Program-made: the position numbers and the translations under genes | The notes under the pieces: generated by a model | Told to the model about the DNA's origin: nothing | Databases searched by the model: none | What the model saw: only the letters and a program-made list of their open reading frames with translations | Part shown: in pieces, positions 1-10,487 of the stretch | How positions within the stretch are numbered: position 1 is the stretch's first letter | Layout: each line of letters begins with the position of its first letter | Source: Takashimella koratensis | Lineage: Eukaryota; Basidiomycota; Tremellomycetes; Trichosporonales; Tetragoniomycetaceae | Reading direction: 5' to 3' | Assembly: GCA_003116875.1 (NCBI GenBank) | Contig: BCKT01000008.1 | Coordinates: forward strand, 1,076,322 to 1,140,321 | DNA length: 64,000 nucleotides

Positions 1-245
1 ACACGGACTCGTCGTAGGCGTTATCGGCAGCCTTGAGCTTTTGAACGTTGATATCGTCGATAGCGTCGGAGATCTTGTCAAACTTGGCTCCCGTAGGGTC
101 TGCCGGTCAGGGGGTTAGGATGTGGCGGTTGAGTCAGCGATATGAGTCAGGTTGTTGGAAGGGAAAGCCATCAGAAGGGTTGGGAGGTGGAGGTGGACGG
201 AGGGGTAAACTTACCGTCGCTGCGGACCTGAACTGCAATAGGCAT
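1..245 (-). CDS. 5' end of an unidentified gene (partial, runs off the window)
   Basis: The reverse strand opens with an ATG at 245 (MPIAVQVRSD...). It splices at a GTAAGT donor after position 215, and the acceptor CTGACCGGCAG ends at about 100. The second exon then reads through the window edge with no stop (PTGAKFDKISDAIDDINVQKL...), giving about 43 residues in all. The second part is acidic and amphipathic, suggesting a helix. I do not recognise the family, and too little is present to assign a function. The gene is divergent from the Zn2Cys6 regulator starting at 802. Confidence that it is a real gene rests on a clean intron and on frame continuity across it. Confidence 0.6.
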
Positions 246-801
246 GATGTGAGAGTTGTTTTCTGGGCAAAGTGTGGTCTGAGGTGAGGTGAGGAAAGCT
301 GAGGTGAGGCGGGAATGGTCTGAACTCGTTCACCCCCCGCCACTTCCAAGGTCTTTTATATGTCCAACTCTCACGCTCACATGAAAGCGAAGCATCACTC
401 CTATCCTGTCTCGACCTCCGATATCCAATGGAAATCGGATCAAACACAAGCAGTGCAGGGTACGTTCTCACCCAACGACTCGTGACTGCCTATACTTTCC
501 GAGTCTATAAGACCCGTCCAAACGTTAGGCTGTCGGGCGATATTTTTTTCTCCCGCCGTTCTTTTGGGGAACACCGGGAATCGAAAAAATCGACCGAGCC
601 GTGAGCTGGCTAAGCCTAAGCCTCTGGCCTCCGGTATCGGTGTCGGTGAGGTTCGGACCGTAATTTGACGTTTGGTACAAACCCTCCATCCTCGACATTC
701 ACAACATTGTCGTCCACATCCTCCCGTGTGGGGCTCAGCATCAATTTTCCCTTTACCCCTTCCCCCTTACCTTTGTCCTCCGTCGAATCAAAGCGGCCGC
801 A
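246..801. promoter_or_regulatory. divergent intergenic region
   Basis: This stretch of about 550 bp separates the left-edge gene (-) from the Zn2Cys6 regulator (+). It is CT-rich just upstream of 802, as fungal leaders often are. I see no further gene, and the overlapping ORFs are short and lack recognisable content. Confidence 0.4.
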
Positions 802-3496
802 ATGGAATCTACCACCACCTGCGACTGGTGTCGAAGTCGAAAGGTGAGTTACAGTCCAATCTCATGAAGAAAAAAAAAAAAAAAAAAAGAACCGACCGCT
901 CATGACACACCGCTGACGTTGGGCAACCTGGGTACTTGATCACTTGATGCGTTTCGCGGTCGATTGGAGTTAGGTCAAATGCATGCCGCTAGAGAGCTCG
1001 GAGACAGCCGCTGCGCGCTCGGCGAATCTCGACCCCACATGTCAACGGTGTTTCCGACGACGAGCTTGCTGTACCTTTGACTATGTGATGAAACGACCTG
1101 GTCGACCGAAAGGGTGAGCACCGACCAAGATCACCGCCGAGAACTTTTAACAACAACCATAGTGGTGAAGCACCATGAGCTGACGTTTCCTTGGGGGTGG
1201 TGGGCGCTCTTGGTTGGTGTTTAGGAGCTCTGGGAAACGCCGACGATCCAGTGCGTACGATGAGAGCGGGCGAAGCGACGATTCTCGCGACCCATCCACG
1301 CCCGCCTCGAGTCGGGCACGACTTCCTTCTGCCCCTCAAGCTACCTTTGATCCCTTGGATGCCTTGTCCAACACTGGGCCTGATATAAATTCGCTTTTCG
1401 GATCAGCCAAAGCTGCACTCACTGCCCCCGTGAGCACCAACAACGATACACTCTTCCTGGATGCAATCTTGTCAAAACTACCGACGAGCGACGACTTGTA
1501 CCTCCCTGCGCACGCGTTCCCTTCATTAGCGCCCACAGCGCCCGGCGGACTTTCAGCGCCCATGTTCGACTTTTCACTACCTTCGCCCGCTCCAGCTGCG
1601 GTCCCTCAACCTCAACCATTCAGCTCGCCGCACCCACTCGGTACCGCGCCAGGGATCACGCACACACCTCCAGCAGGAATCAACCCGGCGGCGCTGGCCA
1701 CCTCTTCCCTCACCCCGCAAGGCCAAACAGACTCGCTCCCTTCCCTCGTCGGACCAGCCTACACCCCGATCATCCCTCTCGTCGACGTATCCCTCACCGC
1801 GAGCTGCGACCCGACAACGGGGAGACCTAAACTCAGCCCGTTACCAAGTATCGAGCTCGTCGCACCTTGGCAAGATATTTGTTTCTTCGTGTCCCTGCAC
1901 ATGAAACACCAGCACGCGCTGGTTCCTCTCGTCCATAAGCCCTCATTCGCACAGGACATGTTACATCGGCGGGACGAGCACGACGAGCAGTTCAGGGGTC
2001 TTCTCTCGAGTATGGGTGAGTACTGATCCCCCAGGATCACGTGCAAGTGCTAATAGTGTTGTGCACCGACCCAGTCGCATACACCATCTGTCAAGTACCC
2101 TTCAGCCTAATGGGTTCTCGATACCTACGACATCACCTCGAGACCTTCTTCTTCCGTGCGCAAAACCTCAGCCGGGCTGTCCAACTACGCCACGCCGAGA
2201 GACCTACACTCACCCTCTTGGCCTCGGTTATTCTGTGAGCAAGGCAACGGTTTCATCGTGACGAGGTTGGAAAGCTCTGACCCTATACCCTACAGAGACG
2301 CAATCTCGTGCCAAGCAGCCGACTCGACGACACTCACAGACGTGTTGATGTCAGAGGCTCGGCGATTGATCTTTCATCTCCGCCTCAACTTGGAGGAACC
2401 GCAAGAGGGGCTATCATTGATCGATCGGGAGTTGTCTCGTCGACTTTACTGGGAATTCTGGGCGGTATCCAAGTGAGTCTCATCTGACACTCTTTCCACC
2501 TCTATTTACCTCTTGTCGCTACACAAAGCCCTGTCACCTTCTGACTTTCTTAGGACTGGAGCACTTAACGGCCACGCGCTACTTCTGTACGAGCTTGAAG
2601 GCGTTCCTCCTTTGCCCCTCACCATCGACGACGAGTACCTTTCCGCCGAAGGCCACCTGCCCCAACCCACCTCCAAACTCTCATACATGACGGGCTTCAT
2701 CACCGTTACCCGCATCTTCCGAATCCTCGGACAATGCCTCGTCCGTCATCGAGCCCTACTCACGAAGACCATGGACCTGGGGTTCAGCCAAGAGGAAGCG
2801 ATGGAGTGGACCGCGAGGGCGCTGAGAGATGTCCGAGAGTTGGCGGATAGCGTGGTCAGGGGCGCGCAAGAGGGAGGAGGTGGATTAGGTGCGTTAGGAC
2901 AAGATTCATCGGTAGGGGTGATGGAGAACGCACAGTCGTGGAGAGATATACAGTGCGCCAATTGTCTCATCACTGCGCTCTGCACCGAGTTCTCTCTGGT
3001 AAGTGGAGTCGTCTCTCATCGCGTCCTCAGTATCTACCAGATGTGTTCTCATGATGCTGATGGAGCCGGGCAGCTCGAGTACAAGGCGTCTTTGTCGTCG
3101 CCGGAGAGTGTGCGTGAAGATCGGCAAACGACGTCGAAGCGCGCGTATCAAACGTTATCTAGTATGCCGGTGGAGTACCTCGCGTCGAACGGGGAGAGCA
3201 TGGTAAGTTCTTGCAAGGGGCGGGAAGAGTGTCAACCATTGAAGGTTGCTGAGATCATTTGATGATAGCGGGGTAAAGTATTACGAATCATCTTATCTCT
3301 TCTCGGCTCGGCAGGCGAGTCTGAGCACTTTGGCGAAATGGTTTGGGAATGGTGGAACATGGTGGGTCTGAGGTGTTCAAGTCCCAAGCCTGAGGCAAAG
3401 AAGAATCGGTCGCCAGAGGAGGCAGCTGACAAGAAACAGTATTCCAAGGTTCAGTTCGTACAAGTCATCCCACAGGTATCAGGACCGCAAGCATGA
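802..3496 (+). CDS. Zn2Cys6 fungal transcription factor
   Basis: Eight exons (802-843, 974-1113, 1225-2015, 2075-2234, 2296-2472, 2554-2998, 3074-3202, 3269-3496) join in frame to about 703 residues. Exons 1 and 2 together form the DNA-binding zinc cluster: CDWCRSRKVKC, then a 19-residue loop, then CQRC and a final Cys pair, followed by the basic linker KRPGRPKGSSGKRRR. The first intron falls inside the cluster. Residues from about 260 on match the fungal-specific regulatory domain (PF04082 type), with HALVPLVHKPSF, an AYTICQ-like segment and a C-terminal helical region. A Ser/Pro/Ala-rich linker joins the two. It should act in the nucleus as a sequence-specific regulator. The target pathway cannot be read from sequence. 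The long loop between the third and fourth Cys is unusual. It converges on the thioredoxin-like gene. Confidence 0.88.
868..887 (+). repeat. poly(A) tract in the first intron of the Zn2Cys6 gene
   Basis: An uninterrupted A run lies about 25 bp downstream of the first donor site, within the intron that splits the zinc cluster. No coding role is evident. Confidence 0.8.
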
Positions 3497-3712
3497 CGAT
3501 TGGTGTAAAGGGAGCAGGATCGATACATGCGATTGTTGGGCAAATGGGTTTATAATGAATATGTATGGGTTAATTGATCATGAGGAAATGAGGATGCTAT
3601 CTCCCGGGGCTGACTACCGAACGGCTTGTGCCAAGCATCCATCGCAGGCCAGGAGATGAATCACACGGGAGTCATAAGCTAGGCGAAGCGACCTGGAGGC
3701 TTCGTCCAAGCT

Positions 3713-4628
3713 TTACTCGAGGATGAGCGACTTGAGTTTCGCCGAGTCAAGGATATCGCGATCCACGAGCCGGGCCGTCTCCTTGCCCTGTATAGAGAGA
3801 TGAAGGGGTCAAGATAACCGAGTCAGCGAGATTCCGTGGGCTTCACCCGCCCCAACTCTTGTTGCCTAGACGATCAAGCACAGACTCACGTTCTCTATCC
3901 GCAAGATGGTCGGGACGCTCTGGACGTTCCAATCGACACGGGCCTTGTTCGTCTTCGAGAACCAACTGCGTAGACGAATTAACATTGTGTCAGCCACCGA
4001 GCTCTGACAACTACCAAGCACACAGCTTCAGATATGCAGACCAGACTTGGACTCACTCTTGTTGGTTTCCGACCCAGTAGACGATAGCACCTGTACGTGA
4101 ACCAGTCATTGGTCAGCAGCCTCGAAGGTGACTGAAGAAGAGCCAAAGTAAAGAGCCTGAGGGCTGGTCGGTGCGTTTGGAAACGTACGAGGCTTGTTCT
4201 CGCCCTCGAAAGCCTTCTTCACCACTGCCTCAACATTTCGGCAGTCCTAAGACCGGTCAGCTCATCAACATCCAGCCTGTCACAACAAGCCATGACCCCT
4301 GTCTGAGCCAGCCGGGTCTGAGCTAGCCGGAAAGCAGAAGACCAGGGATAGAAAGCACTTTGTAGGGGGAAGAGAATAGAAACGCACAGGGCACCACATG
4401 CGGCCGCCGATGACCGACGAGTAGAAGACGAGGTAGGTGTACTTGGGCGCCGTGGGGCCGTTAAGGCTGTTCATGACGTGCGGGTACCTTTGGCCGGTCA
4501 GCAAAATACCAGGGTTAGGCGGCTGGGCAAGAGCGGGGATCGCCGACACCGTTGTTCCGACCAAGTCAAATGTGTGCATGACCGTCTCCAGCACGAAGCA
4601 GGACTCACGAGACGGTCTCGAGAGGCAT
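3713..4628 (-). CDS. TXNDC17/TRP14-like thioredoxin-fold protein
   Basis: Six short exons (4628-4609, 4487-4388, 4246-4189, 4090-4057, 3965-3890, 3787-3713) join to 120 residues: MPLETVSYPHVMNS..., then VFYSSVIGGRMWCPDCRNVE, then WVGNQQDWFSKTNKARVDW and NVQSVPTILRIENGK. The WCPDC active site is the hallmark of the thioredoxin domain-containing protein 17 family (DUF953). These are cytosolic disulfide and nitrosothiol reductases related to thioredoxin. Both catalytic cysteines are present, the cis-Pro equivalent (VPTILR) is there, and length matches the family. One intron splits the active site between WCP and DC. It is divergent from the gene at 4939 and convergent with the Zn2Cys6 gene. Confidence 0.9.
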
Positions 4629-4722
4629 AGTGTCGATGTATGAGATGGGTAGGGGTTGACGAATAGGTAATGAAGAATGGGGCAATGTCAACAACGCTTT
4701 CCAAGCCTGGCTTTACTATGGA

Positions 4723-4753
<31 letters not shown>

Positions 4754-4938
4754 CCCTTTTCAGCCAGCTTGTGCTCTGCTAATTTGCTATTTTTCCTCTA
4801 CGCTTACGCTGTATTACCCTCCACCCTGGGTGTACATGACTCACCGCCTGGTTCAAAACTCCCCTTCCCGAGAACAACAAACCTCTCGTCGACTACCGTC
4901 TTCATTCCATCCTACATCCAGACTCCCATCTTCGCGCC
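4629..4938. promoter_or_regulatory. bidirectional promoter with long poly(T) tract
   Basis: About 310 bp separate the start codons of the TXNDC17-like gene (-) and the hypothetical nuclear protein (+). The interval contains an uninterrupted T run at about 4723-4753 and then CT-rich sequence up to the + strand start. Poly(dA:dT) tracts are known nucleosome-excluding promoter elements in fungi, and that role is inferred here. Confidence 0.5.
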
Positions 4939-7617
4939 ATGTCGCCTCGAAGCGCTATGGCAGGCGGGCCTGGGGGCACTGAAGCCGCTTCAGCCACGGT
5001 AGGCTCTGTACCCTCCAAGCGCCGGCGGTCGCGCGACGAACTCGTCTCGGTTCCTTCAGGTTTTTCGGCCCCTTCCACTTCGTCTGGCCGGTTACAGGTG
5101 CCGAGGGGATATGAGAGCGTAGAGGATGGAGTGAGCAGTCCTGACCCTCTCGCATTCTCACCCGTCTCGGCTATCCCACCTGCCCAGAGTACTGCTGTTA
5201 CTCTCGTCGACGCTCTGGCCGCAGGCCCTTCACGCGCTCGGGCGGCAGCCTCGGTCCCGACCGACCCAGAGACGAGGAACGCCAACTATGACGTGGGAAC
5301 AGGTGCGCAGGGATTGGTATCAACAGCAGTGGAGAATCCCAAGTCACGCAAGGGCAAGGAGAAGGAGAAAGCAGTCAAAGCAGCCCCTGTGCAGCCGGAA
5401 CGACGCGTCTTGCCTGCTCGAATCCGTCGAGCGGCAGGCGGAGGCGCCGAAGGGATTCGCGACTTGGAAGAGATGGTCGTCGACTGGCTTGAGAGATGGG
5501 GTGAGTTCTCTGACATGCTCATGTCCCCAGACCCAATCTTCGTTTCCTCCTCCTGTCTATCACTAATGAGCGTTACTCACACCCGGCCGGTAGGACAAGT
5601 CTCTGCCCACCCACCCGACGCGCTTTCGATCGAGCTCACGAGTATACCCTACTCTCTCGTCGACCCACCAACATTCACCTCGTCCAACGCTCAGCCCTCG
5701 GTGCCCGCAGTCACCGTGACGCCTGCCAAGCCCGGATCGAACGTCCCTTTGCCTCCATCGATCCGTGTCGGCGAAGCCGCGATGAGAGAGAAAGAGGTGA
5801 TTGAGACGCCGTCGTGGAAGATGGTTGATGCAGGGGAAGACGACGCAGAAGAAGCAAGGGAGGAGATGTTGTTTGCTGCGGCGCATCCGAACAAGCGACT
5901 TCGTGGGGGTCTGGTTGTGAGTAGGGTACCCAGTATTGCCGGGAGCAGCAGAAAATGTGACTGGAAACATGATGCTGACACGTATGGACTCGTTTGCGAC
6001 TGAACTCGGTCTATATCCATGGGCGCTCGTAGCAACTGGAAGATACGAGTGACGCGTACTATGCTCAGATACACCGCAAATACGAAGTCTTTGAACGTCG
6101 TCAACGGATCCGAGAACGCGAGACCCTTCAATTTGAGCGATACAAGATGCGGTCTCGGATCGAGTTGTTGCGTGGCATGTCGGACCCAGGTTGGCTGACG
6201 GTGGTTTCCGCCGTCCTTTCACGGCGGGACGACGAAGGGCGCTGGGCAAAAGGCCGAGCGAGGTTGGCAGTCGAAGGGATGGATTGGTTGAGACGGAGGT
6301 TGGTGAGAGAAGGGATGGAGGTGATCAAACGATACGATCAGCTCTTGCCCCCCGGCGCACCAAAGTGAGTCTCGCGTGCAGTTTTGTTGTACTGGTTCCT
6401 TTTGAACTATACATCTCCAGTTGTTGAGAATCATGCTGATACCTTCCAGGTCCAAGGCGCAGACTGACGGTCGACCGTCAACACCGTCCGCTACCTCGTC
6501 CCTCTCTCCACCGCCTACTCTCGCACCGACCCCAACTTCTGCCGCTCCGGCTGGGCCCGCACCCCAGCGCGTTGCCGAGCTACGAGACGACCAGCCTCAA
6601 TCTTCACTCAAACGCCGCGGCTCGACTTCCTCTCGCAACGGGGCGGTACCTGTGGATACGCCTGTTCGCCAGTTACAACGATCTGGGTCGCTCAAGCGGG
6701 TCAAGGAGACGCCGACTCGTCGTGTGTTGAACAGGTCACCGGCCAAGCCTAGCCCTGCGAAAGCTGTGGTAAAGCCATCACCAGGGGGCCCGGTGCGATC
6801 ACCAAGAGTGACTCGCCAATCAGCCGCGCAAGGAGGCGAAGATGAGAAGGTCAGACTCGCTCACCCCCAACTGCCCCAAGCAGAAGCGGATGTTCGACCA
6901 CTATCAGTGTCGACTATCGGCGCGGAATCCCAGTCCGACGTAAAGCCTATCCACCCATTCTTCAAGACTGCCATGACGCGACCCACTCCAGCTCCACCAA
7001 CCATTGCCCCGAAAAAGGCACACACATCGGCTTCCTCTTCGCGTGCGCCCCCACTTTCCACGCCCTCGGCCCCACCCATTGCATCCTCATCCAAAGCTAC
7101 CAACCCTATTCCAGTGGCGATTTCGAAATCCGTTCCATCAACACCTACACCAGTTCAATCTACCCCGTCTTTACCAACATCAGTTACTCCGTCCTCGTCG
7201 AAACCGACACCGACGGGTCCGGCGCGAATGCCGTGCCTCATCGCCGCTGCAGTCCGTCGTGAATACGCGATGCTCGGTCGACCTGCACTCCCGTCGTCCG
7301 CGGGGACCTCGGCGCTCAACTCTCCGTCCAAACCCGTACCGAGCCCTCGGAGGGTGCTAGCGGCATTTGGTGTGCCTCTCCCCGGTGTCGTAGAATTTGA
7401 AGCCGAAGTAAGTGTGCGGTATCCCTTCACAAATGTTCATCTGAGAATGGGGAAAAGGATGCTGACGTTATCTGCTCGATAGTTTTGCATCAACAAGCTG
7501 GAAGAATTCTTTGCGGTTATCAAGATGAGAGAAGCAGAGAGGATCGTTGCTGTCCCACCCTCGTTACCCGAGGACGAGGCGATGGACGTTGAAGGCGTTG
7601 AAGCTGTCGTCCTGTGA
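4939..7617 (+). CDS. conserved-looking charged protein, probably nuclear, function unknown
   Basis: Five exons (4939-5500, 5594-5916, 6033-6364, 6450-7407, 7483-7617) join to 769 residues. The N-terminus is disordered with basic patches (KRRRSRDE, KSRKGKEKEK). Residues from about 155 (RVLPARIRRAAGG...) lead to a short helix, EEMVVDWLERW. The most ordered part is about residues 300-405: YYAQIHRKYEVFERRQRIRE, a Lys/Arg/Glu-rich helix, then VAEGMDWLRRR-like and RYDQLLPP segments. A Pro/Ser/Thr-rich tail of more than 300 residues follows, ending in a short conserved-looking helix, FCINKLEEFFAVIK. The look is that of a chromatin or transcription complex subunit, but I do not recognise a named family. 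Its 3' end converges within 110 bp of the next gene. Confidence 0.75.
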
Positions 7618-7725
7618 CGGCGTTTCACCTTTTCACCGCAGGTTTGACCGCTGACATCTGACACCCGCTCATTCGTTGTAAATATGTACATGCATACAAC
7701 ACATAACCATTGTATGATCTACATC

Positions 7726-8511
7726 TTACTCAGATTTCGTTTTCCCGCCATCCATTGCTTCAAAATCGCGCTTGACGTCCTCAATCGCTCGGATAAGCCA
7801 GGGGACGGCGAGGCTCGCACCGGTTACGAAGAGGAGAATGGCAACTATAGCCGGGAGAGCAGTCGCTGGGACGGCGCCGAGGAGTAAAGGCTCGACGACA
7901 AGGTGGAACCGGGTCTGAAAGTGGGTGTCTAGTGAATACGTCTCAAACGGGCGGGGGAATCGAGGTGAGAGAGGGGACGAGGAGATGTGGAGGATGAGGT
8001 GATTCAGTGGGGGTTGTTGAGAGGTATGGAGGGTGAGGTTGAATCGGGTTGGTGACTAAAAAGTGTCAGTCAGTCTTTTCAGACTGCATAACAAATCATT
8101 TCAAAGAAGGGGGAGAGGGGACTTACAGAGCCTGGCCAAGAGAGTCGGGCGGTGTACGACCCCTTTTTGAACGGGTCGAGATCTAACAACACCCAGAGGT
8201 CGGGATGCTCGTTGGTCACCTCTAGCTCGGTGACGCCTGAGCTCGGACCGCTGCATAGATTTAGATCAGCGGGAAGACACTAAAAGATGAAAGAGGGGGG
8301 GAGAGAACAGAGGAGAGAAGAATCAAGGAAGAGAAGACAGAAGAGATACTTACATCGCCAGCGAAGCTGGTATCTTGTCGACAGCAGGGGCGGGGTCGGA
8401 GAGGGGTAAATGAAAGTTGAGAATCTCGGTGTCGGCGTGAACGGGGATAGAGGAGAAGAGCATGACGAGCATTGCAGCCCATCCGATTATCCACGATTGG
8501 GTACACAACAT
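7726..8511 (-). CDS. small type I secretory-pathway membrane protein, function unknown
   Basis: Three exons (8511-8354, 8250-8127, 8055-7726) join to 203 residues. The N-terminus MLCTQSWIIGWAAMLVMLFSSIPVHA is a typical signal peptide ending at AxA-like residues. A beta-rich lumenal part follows (DTEILNFHLPL..., TELEVTNEHPDLWVLLDLDP, YTARLSWPGS). One membrane span (about residues 150-175, LLGAVPATALPAIVAILLF...) precedes a short charged cytosolic tail (RAIEDVKRDFEAMDGGKTKSE). The arrangement resembles small ER proteins such as PIG-X/Pbn1-type GPI-mannosyltransferase subunits, but no diagnostic motif supports that, so I leave it unnamed. It shares a 280-bp head-to-head promoter with the ZNF830-like gene. 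Confidence 0.75.
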
Positions 8512-8793
8512 GGTGCGTACTGGCGCTGCTGTCTTCTGTCGTCTATCGCCTGTGGTCTGGGTGTGAACGATGCGGTACAGAATACAGAATCAAGACTCGA
8601 CCCAGTTTCCGGCGACATGACGAGAGGGTGATCGGGTCCACGGCACTTGGTAAAAACAGGGCCGCCATTTATTCATTTCTTGACGAGATTTCCTCAAAAC
8701 AGGTAAACCTCAGCTCGTCCCCTTGTTCACTCATCCTCTCGTCCCCTCGTCCACCACCTCATCTAACAACGGACCTCACCTTGCCTGCTCAAG
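8512..8793. promoter_or_regulatory. bidirectional promoter between membrane protein and ZNF830-like genes
   Basis: Only 282 bp separate two divergent start codons. CT-rich sequence (about 8715-8790) leads into the + strand start. I find no clear TATA box. Confidence 0.4.
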
Positions 8794-10008
8794 ATGGACG
8801 CCAAATCTCTCTTGCGTGCCAAGAAGCAAGAAGTGCGGATCGATCACCCTTACGCGAGTTATACATCAGCAGGTCAACTGCGATGTACCGTCTGTGCCCA
8901 GTCTGGTGAGCTCGTATTCTTGTCCTCCAACCTTGGCTTGTACTTCTGTTCCTGCCTCTTCTCTGTCTTGACTCCATCTTCTCCTGTCCCCTTGTCGTCA
9001 TTCCGGCCGATATCTCTGATGATTTCTCGTCGTACTCCAACATACTAACAACCTCTTCCCAACCCTTTCTCTTCTTCTACCGTAGTGGTCAAATGGGACG
9101 CCCACATCTTGACCAAACAACACCGACAATCCGTTCAGAGGGAGAAAGAAGCGCAAGCGAAAGCCGAAGCGGATGCAGCAGCCAAAGCGAAGCGGAAACT
9201 CGCCGCGACCGAGGCGAAGCAACCCAGCGCTGGCGGGCAGGTCGAAGGAAACGAGGCAAAACGGGCCAAGGTCGATGCTGGGCGAGGATTGCCAGAGGGG
9301 TTCTTCTCAGCTGGGAACAGACCGGTGGTGGGTGATGATGATGACGAGGAGGACGAGGAAGTTGCGGGGGGTGATCATGCAACGCCGGGTCCATCGAATG
9401 TTCCAGCAGCTCCGACCGGTGCGACAGGGGACGCCGAGCTGGATGATTTCTTTGCTTCACTAGCAGAGGACAACGCCCCTGCTCCACCTGCACCCACATC
9501 CGCACCTGCACCCGCAGCTTCGCGGAGACAGGCGTACAAAGAGGTGATTCCAGGTGTAGCATCGTACGAGGCCGCACCGGTACGCAACGTCGAAGGGAAC
9601 CGCGGGGGGGAGGGGCAGGACGGGGGTGAGGAACAAGATGTGGGTGAGGAAGAGGAGAGTGAGGTGGAAAAGAAAGCAAGGTTGGAGAGAGAGGAACGAG
9701 AGGAGATAATGGATCGGCTAGATGAGGAAGAAAGAGCACAGTGAGTTTGTAGTTCTTTCTGGGTTTCTGTTGTACGTAGGGGTACGAAGGAAGGGTGAAG
9801 GTGTATGGTGTGGAGAAGTAAAAGGGGATCAAGTCGTGATTGTGGTTTGGTTGAAGGGAGACCTGGTGGTTTGAGAGTTTCAAGTTCTCCGTCTTGGATA
9901 AAGCGCTGACGACTTGTATTCAGAGAAGATGCTGATTCACGTGTATCGGCACTAAAGAAACGGATGGAACTGTTACGGAAACAACGGCAAGCTCGGACCA
10001 AGGCGTAA
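8794..10008 (+). CDS. ZNF830 (CCDC16)-like zinc-finger protein
   Basis: Three exons (8794-8905, 9086-9740, 9924-10008) join to 283 residues. The N-terminal half carries one C2H2 finger, LRCTVCAQS...WDAHILTKQHRQ, split by the first intron. A Lys/Glu/Ala-rich coiled coil, an acidic stretch (DDDDEEDEE) and C-terminal helices (EKKARLEREEREEIMDRLDE, LKKRMELLRKQRQ) follow. This order of finger, acidic linker and C-terminal coiled coil is that of ZNF830/CCDC16, a nuclear protein linked in animals to spliceosome and DNA damage processes. The finger position and spacing (CxxC-x-HxxxxxH) support the call, while the fungal function is inferred. It converges on the ferredoxin reductase gene 480 bp away. 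Confidence 0.8.
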
Positions 10009-10487
10009 TCAAGCAGCGGCTAGGAGTTTATCGACAAGCATACAAGCGCGACGCTATCAAGAGGGTTAGGGTGAGAAGAGGTGGTGTCAGGATTTGGAGC
10101 ATAAATGTATATACATATGGGTACCCATGATGGCAGTACCATATGAGTTAAAACTAGGACCTAGGCGCAGAGGAAACAGATAGCAGGTGGCGCTTGAGTT
10201 ATGTTGCATCGCATTCATTCATCGCCCTAGTTGTGTGTAACGACGACTGAACGGCTTTCTAGCTCTGATGATCCGCAGGACGGAATAGGTAGGTGTGGAG
10301 TTGGTGAGCGACGAGAACGAGTGTGTTGCTGGTTGACCTAAAAGTGGAGAAGTGTGCATTGTACTGATATTGTCTATGATGTCGTTACCTCTCCTTGCTA
10401 CCCATGCAATGCTCTAGATCTACACCCCACACATCGTATCGCTTACACAGTACACCCACGTCGTACGCCCACCTTATCCTTAGCCTC
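10009..10487. other. convergent 3' intergenic region
   Basis: This is 3' flanking sequence between the ZNF830-like gene (+) and the ferredoxin reductase gene (-). I see only probable untranslated regions, and no gene. Confidence 0.5.

Noticed and set aside
4702..5002. Frames through the poly(T) tract as a membrane protein
   Set aside because: Poly-Phe runs are created by the T homopolymer in the promoter region. They are not a real gene.
9089..9883. 264-residue reverse frame opposite the ZNF830-like gene
   Set aside because: It is an antisense shadow of the acidic and Ala/Glu-rich coding sequence. The + strand has the C2H2 motif and correct splice sites.
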